Below are positions 23,690 to 34,445 of a stretch of DNA of 64,000 bases, piece after piece; within the stretch, counting starts at the first letter, position 1; every line of letters begins with the position of its first letter. The DNA comes from Anisus vortex (lineage: Eukaryota; Mollusca; Gastropoda; Planorbidae), in NCBI GenBank assembly GCA_949126835.1, contig OX421497.1:2596271-2660270 (forward strand), given 5' to 3'. The notes under the pieces were generated by a model, which saw only the letters and a program-made list of their open reading frames with translations, was not told where the DNA came from and ran no database searches. A program made the position numbers and the translations under genes.

Positions 23690-23905
23690 AATAAAATCTT
23701 ATAAATGTGTTTATCTTTATCTTATCTTATCTTATCTTATAAGTTTACAGACGTTCCTTCTAGGTAGAAGATTATTACGTCCACTTGGCCCAAAACTCCT
23801 GCAGGGCGACAGGGATCCGCCGGTGGCAGGGCTAGAACCCGCGACCTGTCAGTTGGTTTTTGGTTGACAGTCCGGTGATCTAACCGCTGGACCAGCCGGC
23901 TTTGT
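23690..23905 (-). mobile_element. tRNA-derived SINE, family 2
   Basis: On the minus strand it reads CCGGCTGGTCCAGCGGTTAG (box A) ... GTCGCGGGTTCTAGCCCTG (box B), then ends GACGTAATAATCTTCTACCT...TATAAGATAAGATAAG. The 3' tail matches the 3' end of the LINE at 29101-29375. Confidence 0.82.
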
Positions 23906-24484
23906 TTTGTGAAATAACAAGCTATATGTTTGTTAAGGTGAGAGATGATGTCTGTGATAATAGTGCATTTATATACATTATTGAGCCAATATTTTGCACA
24001 TTTATTTCAAATAAAATCAACCTTAAATGTAATTTCAACAAACAAATGTCAATTATATTTTCTTGCAACTGTAAAAGTAAGCTTTGGCAACATTTAAATA
24101 CTAAGTCAATGTTTTTTTTGGTCAATAAAGAGAATGAATAAATTCCATCACTTTAGGCTATAATTTAGGCTATAATTTAGGCTATAATTTAGGCTATAAT
24201 TTAGGGTTACAGTCATACGTGTTCTTTGGTTCTTAATATTATTCAAACTGTTATTTATCTTACAGACAATCTTCTGTGAAGTAGATTATAGCTAATATCG
24301 AAGTATCGCTTATACTTTGTTATGAGAAAACTTAAGTTAGAGACGAGAGCAGATTCAAGTTTAGTTTACATGAACCTGTAATACATCCATCAGAAAATGG
24401 TGCCATCCATCCGATGAGTGTGACGTAATCCTCAGGCTGTGGAGAAAACGTCACAGTTCACAATAAACGTCAGATATCGCACCT

Positions 24485-24847
24485 ATTGACAAGTCTTAAC
24501 GATTACGCATGCATAAAAGGTCGCAGAGAAAAACATTTCCGGTCCCATTCGATCATTTGCTTCGAAACATGTCTGTGTGCTACGTTACTGGCTGTACGAA
24601 ACGTTGTAGGGGATTAATTTTTTTTCATTTCCAAAAGATGTCGCCAAAAGAAAACGATGGATTGTGAATGTCAGATTTGAAGAATCACCTATTTATAATC
24701 ACAAACTAATTGCTTGATGCAAAAGAAATCAATTGTCAAACACCACCAAAAGTATGTTTTTTTGTTTACGAAAATGGCGGGAAATGTCACCGGAAGTTCA
24801 CGATCTCTTCCATCAGAAAAGGTCACACCTCATTAAGACTTGTCAAT
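24485..24847 (+). pseudogene. THAP-type zinc finger fragment between short inverted repeats
   Basis: The ends ATTGACAAGTCTTAACGA (24485) and its near-exact inverse (ending 24847) flank a segment. In it, ATG TCT GTG TGC opens MSVCYVTGCTKRCRGLIFFH and then, after a one-base shift, FPKDVAKRKRWIVNVRF. The C..GC, FHFPKD and RW pattern is that of a THAP DNA-binding domain, which is found at the N-terminus of P-element transposases and in THAP proteins. The domain is cut short and frameshifted. No target duplication was seen. It may be a relic of a P-superfamily element or of a THAP gene. Confidence 0.5.
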
Positions 24848-25028
24848 TGAATTTCAAATACATAGCCGACTTATTGAAATAAATTATTCTTCTTTCTTTC
24901 AATGCATCGTTTCTTTCGTTTACTATATTAAAGATATTGCCTATATTATTATTTACACAATTTCTCCACACTTTTTTTTTCTCAATCGCATCAGCACAAA
25001 AATGATTTAATTGTGGCTCAGGAGGTCC

Positions 25029-25340
25029 TCAAAAAGTTATATTTTTAATTTGAGTTTCTGTTAAATTGGATACTGTTGAATTAAAATGATCAAATAATCT
25101 TGTATCAAATACTTTGAGTGTATGTCTAGTAGTTGTTGTCATTTGATGAATGACATTTGATTGGATAATTTCGTTTTTCGAATCCGATGTAAAGTTTGCA
25201 ATCAGTATAAAGCTGGAAAACTTGGAGTTGATTATAATAATCACACTTGATGTGCTAAACACAATTATGTCACAAATAAGAATTATAACTGACACAATAA
25301 GAAGTATTATCACAGCTCTCTTCAGGATTATCTGGCTCAT
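25029..25340 (-). CDS. Candidate exon: short protein with N-terminal membrane anchor
   Basis: 103 residues starting MSQIILKRAVIILLIVSVII. A strongly hydrophobic stretch (about residues 5-42) is followed by a polar, Asn/Thr-rich region with N-glycosylation sequons. This resembles the start of a type II membrane protein, but I do not recognise the family. A good acceptor (poly-T then ACAG) lies four bases upstream of the ATG, as if this were a second exon with the start codon near its 5' end. No clear downstream donor or partner exon was found. It could be chance: the region is AT-rich and an antisense frame is also open. Confidence 0.3.
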   Translation of the reverse strand: MSQIILKRAVIILLIVSVIILICDIIVFSTSSVIIIINSKFSSFILIANFTSDSKNEIIQSNVIHQMTTTTRHTLKVFDTRLFDHFNSTVSNLTETQIKNITF

Positions 25341-27180
25341 GTTTCTGTAAAAAAATGAAATACAAATTTTCTAAAGTTACGATTCATGACAGGATTAACT
25401 TCATTTGCTAAGCTTAAAAAAACCTTAAGTAATAAACATTATTCTAGTGACACTAACTGTAATTTATTTCTTTGATTTTAAAAACGGTTTGATTAGGTTA
25501 TTGCTAGGTAGCCTATGCTAGATATGATAGACATTCTAAAAAAGTTAATTAATTAGATATGCTAAATATGCTAAATATGCTAGATATGAAATATATGCTA
25601 AATAATTTAGATAAGCTAGAAAAGCTATTTTAAACAAATGTCTCTGTCGTATCTAGGGCGTTTGCAATCCCGTGACAAAAAGCACGTGATTTGTGTTTAC
25701 TTTGAGTAATGGTGTACAATTAAATATGGCCGCTGTATTAATAAAGTTTCATATAGGCTCGAGCTTTTTTTAAATGATGTGCTGTGTTTTAAGTCTTATT
25801 AAGATTTAAGCTGTATTATGTATGTTAAATAAAATAGGCTATTTTATTATTATCATAGACATAGATCATAGACGATGTGAGCCTAATAGTGACTTGACTA
25901 GATAGCCTATTCACCAACAATATCACTTGACATCGTAGCCTAGCCTACGAAACATTAAAAGTGTAGGCCTATAAAGTGAAATTGAAAGTGTAAATAGGTC
26001 TAGCCGGCCCTAGCCTAATCACATTAATCAATTAATCTACAATACTACTATTTACCTCCTTATTTTTGAGTAGGATAGCCAATATTCAGATGTGAATTTT
26101 GCATGATAAAGAAGTAATTTACTTTCACCACGTTACGTTTGTACCTCAAGTGGGTTCTATATTTACACAAATACGTCACTAAATTTACACAAAAAAACTT
26201 AAGCTCCGCCTACTGAGAACGCTCTATTGTGATCACATTTTCTTTTTACTTGTACGTGATTCTGTAGAGCCTTCAGGCATGCAATGAACTGCTTATTAGG
26301 CCTATAGTTCAGAAAACTTTTAAGTCTTTAAAATGAATCATTTTAGAAAAGTATGACAACAACATAAAGCTAAGCTTAAAACAAGAATAAGATCAGATCC
26401 CTACAATGATATCTAAATCTTACAACTTACATGTCACAGACGTTACTTCGAAATAGAAGATTATTTCATCATAAGATTATCCGTGGGTTGAGCCTAGTCT
26501 TGCATTTTGATTCTAGTTTTAAATGACGTTAAGACGATGCCTTCAAACTGCAAGAAAAAATAAAAGAATTACATTACAGTTTGCAGTAAAATGTGAGTCT
26601 TTGTTTAACGTCTCTGAGTTTAACGATTTCTTCATTTTCAAGTAGGCTTTTTGTAATATTATGAGTTGTAGAAAAATATTTACCTTACCGATAAAACTCG
26701 AATAACTGAACAACATACAACATGGAATGGTTAGACTCTATATCAACACTTGAACAAAACGTATTTGTAATCAGCTTACTAACGTGCATGAACACAGTGT
26801 GCTGTCTACATATTAACATCTGAATAGGTTAAATAAACAGAGCGTAAAAACTATAGATCGATAGAAATAAAGAGAGATACGCTTCGATCATTTTCCTGAC
26901 ATTGTAAGTCCAATCATACCTGGTAAATATACACAGAATCCAACACACTGTACTAGCAGGCCTCAACACATTATTGTAATTACATACAATGGCAAGTTGA
27001 ACTAAACGCTCTGATTGTCATGAATGAAAGGGGGCATAATCTAAAGTGAACACGGTGTGAAAATGTCGGGCCCTATACTATAAGATAACATAAGAATGGG
27101 CATTTCTTATAACGCCTCTATCCATGCTTTTAAATTAGCATGCTCGGTGCGCTCTTGGTGTGATTTGCAGTGACAGATGT
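25341..27180. other. AT-rich intergenic with a retroposon tail at about 26430-26530
   Basis: ACAGACGTTACTTCGAAATA...TCATAAGATTATCCGTGGGT is a diverged minus-sense copy of the ATAATCTTCTTTATAG tail. 25555-25615 holds degenerate ATATGCTAAAT repeats. Nothing else was recognised. Confidence 0.45.
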
Positions 27181-27358
27181 ATTAGCCAACGAGAAAGGTC
27201 TTTAAGTTCTTTTTAAAAGATTCTCTTGTCCCAGACTCTCTCAGTGTCTGAGATAAACTGTTCCATAGAGGAAGCTAGCGCACTCCCTGGTACTTTTGTG
27301 TCCATCCAAACTAGGAGTTTTGAGGAGTGACTGTGTTGAAGAGCGCAGTTCCCTAGAT
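27181..27358 (-). pseudogene. LINE (CR1-like) reverse transcriptase, 3' part beyond the hAT insertion
   Basis: Minus-strand translation ELRSSTQSLLKTPSLDG ... ECASFLYGTVYLRH resembles the C-terminal LRSS..LL..P region of CR1-like LINEs. It continues the fragment at 28558-28738. A stop follows YLRH. Confidence 0.75.
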
Positions 27359-28557
27359 CAGGGTTCGGCAACCTTTTGCTAACAGTGTGCCAAACTAGGA
27401 TTTCTAAATCATTCAGCGTGCCAACAACCTAAAAGTCAACCTGCTTTATTATAGGCCTACTTTTTAACAATTCAATTATTTTTCTGGGACAATTAATTTA
27501 ACTCCATAGCAAGACCAAGGCCAAAAGCAAAGGAGATTTATAAAGAAAATCATTAAAGTTAAAGCGTTTTGTATTTAATACAAAATATACGTGTTTGTGA
27601 TTATCATCCTTTTTATTTGCATTTATATCAAACACAAATATTTATTACCATACTTTCACATATATGGTAATTATTGTCTAAACATTATCATTTGTTAGCC
27701 AAGTTAAGGATCTAATACCTGCTAATATTATATTTGATCTCAGTTTAACTGAGATATTTTTTAATTTGTGTTTTAGTTACATATAGATATTGGAGGTATT
27801 AAAGTTAAGCGGAATAGATACGTAGTAATCATTCAAACTGGGTAGTTAATGTCATGTTTAAAAATATACATATACATTCTTTATTCCTATAATATTTATA
27901 TAATTTTCAAATGCTTTTTTTACAGTTTGATCACTTCAAAGTTATATATTGTAAGCCATTTATTTTGTAAAAAAAAAAAAAAAAAAGAAATATTAGCGGG
28001 AAAAAACGGGTTAATTACCTCCCTTGAATTAAAAAAACGTGTTCACATTAAATTTATATTTTGATTCAATAGTGATGCCAAACAAGTTACGTTTTGTAAT
28101 ATAAAAAATATTACTGACTAATTATTATTTCTTTATATAAATCCAACATTATGATATTCATGACAAGATTTAATTCTTAGAGGATTTTAATAATTTACGT
28201 TAAACAGTTGTTAATAAACTTTTCCTGAATTAATTGCTTGTCCATTTATATGTCTTAGGCCTAATATAGGGATGTACATGTAGTTAAATGTATTGAAATT
28301 GATTTCATGGCAAGATATATCCAGTTTCAATGCAAATCCATTCCAGTGGTTCTTGTAAATGTAAATTCAACTCACTGAAATGTGTCGCTATGTCATTCAG
28401 AAACATCGGCTTCAAGTTCAACAGTCAATTTTCCTCATTCAGAAAATGTTGTTTTTTTTTTCATCAATAAAAAAACACCTCTTGGGGATTTCTCGCGTGC
28501 TATTGAAAATCGCTGTGTGCCAGGTTTGGCACGCGTGCCTTAGGTTGCCGATCGAAG
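27359..28557. mobile_element. Non-autonomous hAT element, 1199 bp, TSD CCCTAGAT, inside a LINE
   Basis: Left end CAGGGTTCGGCAACCTTTTG, right end TTAGGTTGCCGATCGAAG. Exact 8-bp duplication CCCTAGAT at 27351-27358 and 28558-28565. Related in sequence to the 21890-22577 element along much of its length. Confidence 0.9.
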
Positions 28558-28738
28558 CCCTAGATGGCTCATGCCTTGATATAAGCTCTCGAAAATAGGA
28601 AGGAGCAATGCCCTTTATGCATCCGTACGTAATGGACATAATTTTGTGCTCTATTCGCTTTATCACCGGGAGCCAGTGGAGATCCCTTAGTGTTGGGGAG
28701 ATATGATCCTGCCTCCACAATATCAAATGTCTACAATA
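28558..28738 (-). pseudogene. LINE (CR1-like) reverse transcriptase, 5' part of the split fragment
   Basis: Minus-strand translation HISPTLRDLHWLPVIKRIEH and YFRELISRHEPSR is the typical C-terminal region of CR1/jockey-like reverse transcriptases (LRxLHWLPVxxRIxxK). It is interrupted at SRHEPSR by the hAT element. Confidence 0.85.
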
Positions 28739-29100
28739 TCAAATACTAAGAATAAAACTCGTAATAAAATTGTTTATTTTAAGAAAAAAGCAGTTTGGAT
28801 TTTAAAAAAATTGAAAAGTATACATTAAACCTGATTTAATATTAAATTAAAAGCAATTGAATGTATTTTATATTTAATTAGGAATGAGTGGGAATAAGTC
28901 TATACAGGCAACTTGTTCAAACTGTCATTTTTATTTTGGCAAAGTATAAAGTAGGCCCCTATTATTGTGTTTAATATTAAGTAGGTCTACATCGTTTACT
29001 TCTAATTTTTTTTTTAAATTGAATAACATACACAGACTGAAAATATCATTTGAGTGACAATTATTTATACTTTAATATTTCATAACTAATGTAATTATAA

Positions 29101-29375
29101 CAGCCGCCCTCACTGTTCAAATGCGAGGGATGCTCAAGAGACTGCCACTCGAGGATCGGGCTGTTCAGTCACAGCAAGCGCTGCCCCTCATTGAAATCCC
29201 AAAACCCCAAGGGCACATCCATTGTCTTGCGAGACAGATAGGAGCCATATATATATAAAACTTAACATTTAAAACATTAATAAAATTGCAAGACTAGACT
29301 CGGACCACGGATGAGCGTAGGACGCAATAATCTTCTTTATAGAAGGAGCGTCTGTAATGTATAAGATAAGATAAG
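29101..29375 (+). pseudogene. LINE 3' end: zinc-finger C-terminus plus 3' UTR
   Basis: The frame FKCEGCSRDCHSRIGLFSH followed by SKRC is the C2H2-like finger that ends many molluscan LINE polymerases, then runs to TAG. The 3' UTR ends GCAATAATCTTCTTTATAGA...TAATGTATAAGATAAGATAA, the tail shared with SINE family 2. Confidence 0.8.
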
Positions 29376-29978
29376 ATATCTATATATATATATTCATGTA
29401 TAATGTAATTATATCTGCACTATATACGATACGTAGGTCTTTAAAAGGGACGTCCATTAACATCAAACATATTTTTAGCTCACTAGAATAAATATAGTGA
29501 ATTTTAGACAGTTAGTTAGATATCCTATGATAGTTGTTCATATGGTAAATAAAATGGACCTTAGAATGGGGGTTAAAGGTTCAAGGATTGAAGTTTGGGT
29601 GCTGCATAATGTGTAGCAATGGTTATAACTTTTTTTACTGTATCACCACGTGACTTTATTGAGGTCAGAAAACTAGACCATTACACCCAGATGTGAAAAT
29701 CATGGCACATCATCTTCATTGGCGTCTGGTATTGGAATTTTGGTTAAAAACAAATTGTCCACGAAAGGGAGCATTTTATGAGGCTAATACAGTAAAGACA
29801 ATACCCAGTACGGTCTAAGGTGGATCTAAACTAGTGCAACTAGTGGAGTCAACGTCTGCTGGCTTTCTTGCTCCAATGATAATGTCACGGTCTCCTGCAC
29901 ACGAAAGAAATTCTGTCTGCGGCCAACCTTCGTGTTCTTCCCATTAAACATTATTATTCCTCTCTCTCTCAACTCCTA

Positions 29979-30086
29979 CAGCGGGCGCACCACGTCGTAT
30001 CGACCGGGAGAGGGGAACGTGGAAACCACGAAAACACGTGGAAACCACGTTTTATTCCCCAACGATACGACATGGTGTGCCCGCTG
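29979..30086. mobile_element. Hairpin MITE, 108 bp
   Basis: Left arm CAGCGGGCGCACCACGTCGT, right arm inverse with two or so mismatches (CGATACGACATGGTGTGCCC). The loop holds a direct repeat of ACGTGGAAACCACG. No clear target duplication. Confidence 0.65.
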
Positions 30087-30334
30087 GGATGTATAGAGGT
30101 ATGACGCCTATAAACTTGCACCTTAGACTTTTTTGTAAATGTGATTAGAGAAAACAGCTTTTGCTACAATCAAACCAGGATGTACATACACACACACATG
30201 AATGAAAGTACGAACTTAGATCGTTGAGACACAAATCATAAACAAGTTTATTGGCCGATGAATCAGTGTGTTGATTCGCTGCGGTAACACAAAGGTTAAG
30301 GTCAAATGAGCGTCAATAACTCTGAAGTAAGATT

Positions 30335-30425
30335 GCCTTGCGAGAACAAATGCATATAAGTAATACTCTTTTTTCCCGAGTAGTTTTCGGGCCTGAACAA
30401 ACGAGGAAAACCAGTAACTTTATAT
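30335..30425 (-). repeat. Retroposon copy, left part, split by hAT element
   Basis: GCGAGAACAAATGCATATAA matches the copies at 2375 and 21660. It continues at 31364-31470 beyond the inserted hAT. Confidence 0.7.
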
Positions 30426-31363
30426 TAGGGATGTTAAAACCGTTTTTTTCCAAAACCGGTTTTCGGTTCTTTAAAACCGGTCTTAACCGGTTTAAAACCG
30501 GATTTTGGATCCTGCCTCCCCCCACTCCCCGCGCAATGTCACAAGTCACAGACCGGAATAGACAAACGTGCGTAGTTTTGTATATATATTTGGAAAATAG
30601 TTCAAACTTAATTAGTGAGTGCATGGCATTCAATGGGTTGATTTGTGTGAATACAATATGATTGTGTACACTTTACTATAAAATTTTCTAGAACTAAAAA
30701 AAATCTGGCTAATTGATTAAAACCGATAATAGCTTTAAATTTTAAAATAGTGATAATCAAATTACCGATTATCGTTGACCATAATATTATTAAGAAGCAT
30801 TTGAAGCGGAATTAATATATGGCAACTTGTAAAATAATGTATTGAATTGAAAGGTTTCGCGTATCACAAATCAAAAGAATGTTTTTTTAATAGTGCCGTT
30901 AATAATAATTAAATAAAGCACAACGCGGTGTCTAGCCGAATTATTCAGGGTCACAGGGAAGGGCTAGTTGGCGTCTCTCCATTGCGTACATCAAAGGGCA
31001 GCGCACCTCTAAAAGATGAGCCGACAAATAAAAGGATTCATGTTAATTGTAACTGTAACTTAACAATTGGTTTGATGTTGTTTTTATCGCTAGCCATAGA
31101 TCAAGTTGGTATTTGGAAACGCAAGAAATACAATATCTAAGACTAAATTAAATAGTGTTAGCAAGGCATTTCAGGAATTGTTTTGTGCGAATCCAACATT
31201 ATTTATTACAAATATGTTTTTTTTAAAAAGGGTCTTCTACTTGAAGTAATGATTACCTTCCAACTTCCAACCAGCAAACCGAAATCCGGTTTTGAAAATC
31301 AAAACCGGATTTTGGTTTCAAAACCGGAATCCGGCATTCCGGTTTTCGTTTAACATTCCCTAC
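30426..31363. mobile_element. Ac-like hAT element, 938 bp, TSD CTTTATAT
   Basis: Left end TAGGGATGTTAAAACCG, right end CGTTTAACATTCCCTA. Exact 8-bp duplication CTTTATAT at 30418-30425 and 31364-31371. The ends resemble the TAGGGATGAAA terminus of Ac-type hAT transposons. Subterminal regions are rich in AAACCGG motifs, likely transposase-binding repeats. No intact transposase. Confidence 0.9.
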
Positions 31364-31470
31364 TTTATATCATCTAAAACACTAACAGACTCAATCAAAC
31401 CACGGATGTGCAGTAGGACGCAATAATCTTCTTTTTAGAAAGAGCCTCAGTAATGTATTAAATAAGATAA
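31364..31470 (-). repeat. Retroposon copy, right part (tail)
   Basis: AAACACTAACAGACTCAATC...GGACGCAATAATCTTCTTTT continues the copy broken at 30425. Confidence 0.7.
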
Positions 31471-31917
31471 TTTACAATAATTACAACCAATGGGACACGA
31501 AATACATAAAGAATGAGAAATCGTCACCAGTCCTAATTAAGACTAACCTCGCTTGAATCCGATTACGAATACGCCGTACAGTCTATCGTCTATTAGGGGA
31601 GAAAGAAGTCTTCTTTATAATGTGGAGCTATTTCTTTTGGGAAACTATCATCTTCAACCAAGCGCTTCCCCAGGTGGCGTATAGGGGAATGACATTTAGA
31701 TATAAGCTTAACCGTTAGCCTTGAATACTGAGTAAGTGGCCGTGGACCAATTGGTTTGCTGTCATGGAGGGTGAGGTGGGGAATCCCGTGATAAGGATAC
31801 TCATCAAAAAAGACCTTATAAATCCAGGGGAAATGACTGCAAAAAGTGAACATAGAGCGCTCTAACTCTAAACGTGGATAGGTGAGGTCGTTAGCTATGG
31901 ATAGAAGTAATCTAGGA
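31471..31917. other. Unassigned; an 86-codon minus frame at 31593-31853
   Basis: The frame (MFTFCSHFPWIYKVFF...) has no domain that I recognise and no splice or promoter support. It may be transposon-derived. Confidence 0.3.
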
Positions 31918-32390
31918 CAGGGTCCGGAAACCTACGGCACGCGTGCCAAACTTGGCACGCAGAGCAATTTTCATTGGCCCGCGAGAGACCTTCAAAAAGG
32001 CGTTTCAAGTCTACAAGAAAGTATGTGCTGGAACAGGGCCGTATTTAGGATTGTGGGGGCCCTGTTCCCAAGGGCCAAATTTATGTGGGGTTCCCCCTCG
32101 TAGACTCGACCCTGTCAATGTCAGTTAACAATCAAATGTGATTTCCCATTCACAGTATTTGTTTATTGTGTACACTTCTACAACATCACTATTCTAATTA
32201 CCAAAAGAAAAGATATAAATATATTTTAAAAAAAAAATTTTTTTTTAATGTTTGGGTGTCCCTGTACCCTAGGAACATGTGGAACATGCCTAAAAACGCC
32301 ACTATGCTGGAACAAGATGACTCGTAAGCTTTTGGCGCGCTGACTGAATTTGAAATCTTACTTCGGGACACTATAATCAAAATTAAACAC
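31918..32390. mobile_element. Degenerate hAT-like element containing a second hAT element
   Basis: Starts CAGGGTCCGGAAACCTACGG, similar to the CAGGGGTCGGCAACCT ends nearby. GACACTATAATCAAA near 32370 resembles the GCACACTATTATCAAAAG before the right end of the 43325-43454 element. The right terminus and target duplication could not be confirmed. Confidence 0.45.
32034..32304. mobile_element. hAT-type element, 271 bp, TSD TGCTGGAA
   Basis: Left end CAGGGCCGTATTTAGG, right end CCTAAAAACGCCACTA (12 of 16 inverted matches). Exact 8-bp duplication TGCTGGAA at 32026-32033 and 32305-32312. Confidence 0.78.
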
Positions 32391-32967
32391 TAGCTAAAGA
32401 GAAAGGCTAACAACAAACTTTTCTTAAACTTAAAGGACTCTTTTGACTCAGAATTCCGTAGCGTCTAAGACAAGTTGTTCCAATGTGTAGGACAGTCTTA
32501 TGATACAAGGAGTGATAAGTAAGGATATGGAAATACATTTTTCTGATTCCAATGTCATGGAATGCATTTTTTTGCTGAATTCATCAGACAGGCTTCATTA
32601 AAGACAGTAATCAAAATATTATAAGACAACACTCAAATGAGAAGTATGCACACCGTTGTTGTTTTTTTTAATAATTTTATTATACTTCTAAGAATTTTAA
32701 TGATTAATGACGGACGAAACCAAAACATTTTGAAACAAAATAATAAAAAGGACGTAAAAATATCAATTCTTATTTAATGACAGACATTCAAATGAAATAT
32801 TCTACAATGGCAATAAGAAATAAATATTTCATCTTAAACTTTGATAGTTTATTCCCAACAGGAAAAAAGACGATCTATGAGTTATGAGCAGTGAGTTTCA
32901 AATATTCAATGACAATGTTAGTAGTTACAGATGTGGTACTTTAAATTATTGTACAGCTGGGCTGGGT

Positions 32968-34302
32968 CAGTGTATCTCAGACGACTATGGTCCAGATACC
33001 AGCATCTAGGGAAGGTGCTACTCATTCTGGCATCTCGGACGACTGTGGTCCAGATACCAGCATCTAGGGAAGGTGCTACTCATTCTGGCATCTCGGACAA
33101 CTGTGGTCCAGATACCAGCATCTAGGAAGGTGCTACTCATTCTGGCATCTCGGACAACTGTGGTCCAGATACCAGCATCTAGGAAGGTGCTACTCATTCT
33201 GGCATCTCGGACAACTGTGGTCCAGATACCAGCATCTAGGAAGGTGCTACTCATTCTGTCATCTCGGACGACTGTGGTCCAGTCACCAGATACCAGCATC
33301 TAGGAAGGTGCTACTCATTCTGGCATCTCGGACGACTGTGGTCCAGATACCAGCATCTAGGAAGGTGCTACTCATTCTGGCATCTCGGACAACTGTGGTC
33401 CAGATACCAGCATCAAGGGAAGGTGCTACTCATTCTGGCATCTCGGACGACTGTGGCCCAGTCACCAGATACCAGCATCTAGGAAGGTGCTACTCATTCT
33501 GGCATCTCGGACGACTGTGGTCCAGATACCAGCATCTAGGAAGGTGCTACTCATTCTGGCATCTCAGACGACTGTGGTCCAGATACCAGCATCTAGGAAG
33601 GTGCTACTCATTCTGGCATCTCGGACGACTGTGGTCCAGATACCAGCATCTAGGAAGGTGCTACTCATTCTGGCATCTCGGACGACTGTGGTCCAGATAC
33701 CAGCATCTAGGAAGGTGCTACTTATTCTGGCATCTCGGACGACTGTGGTCCAGATACCAGCATCTAGGAAGGTGCTACTCATTCTGGCATCTCGGACGAC
33801 TGTGGTCCAGATACCAGCATCTAGGAAGGTGCTACTCATTCTGGCATTTCGGACGACTGTGGTCCAGATACCAGCATCTAGGAAGGTGCTACTCATTCTG
33901 GCATCTCGGACGACTGTGGTCCAGATACCAGCATCTAGGAAGGTGCTACTCATTCTGGCATCTCGGACGACTATGATCCAGATACCAACATCTAGGGAAG
34001 GTGCTACTCATTCTGGCATCTCGGACAACTGTGGTCCAGATACCAGCATCTAGGGAAGGTGCTACTCATTCTGGCATCTCGGACGACTATGATCCAGATA
34101 CCAACATCTAGGGAAGGTGCTACACATTCTGACATCTCGGACAACTGTGGTCCAGATACCAGCATCTAGGGAAGGTGCTACTCATTCTGGCATCTCGGAC
34201 GACTATGATCCAGATACCAGCATCTAGGGAAGGTGCTACTCATTCTGTCATCTCGGACACTGTGGTCCAGATACCAGCATCTAGGGAAGGTGCTACTCAT
34301 TC
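32968..34302. repeat. 57/58-bp minisatellite, about 23 copies
   Basis: The unit starts GGAAGGTGCTACTCATTCTG, then GCATCTCGGACGACTGTGGT, then CCAGATACCAGCATCTA. Because 57 is a multiple of 3, long repetitive open frames (up to 222 codons) appear on both strands. They have no start context, splice sites or non-repeat part and are not genes. Confidence 0.97.
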
Positions 34303-34445
34303 TAGGCAGTTCTTTAACGAGTACCTGAGATCAGTTGAGAAAAGTAAAAAGGCAACATGCTGACGTCAACAACGCCATGTATACAGTTGCCATGGGAACT
34401 GGTAATCACCTGGCTGTTCGAACAAACAACAATCCGATACTTCTG

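Noticed and set aside
33308..34053. Long open frames (222 and 188 codons) with a 19-residue repeat
   Set aside because: They exist only because the 57-bp minisatellite unit is a multiple of three. They are open on both strands, with no unique part and no splice context.
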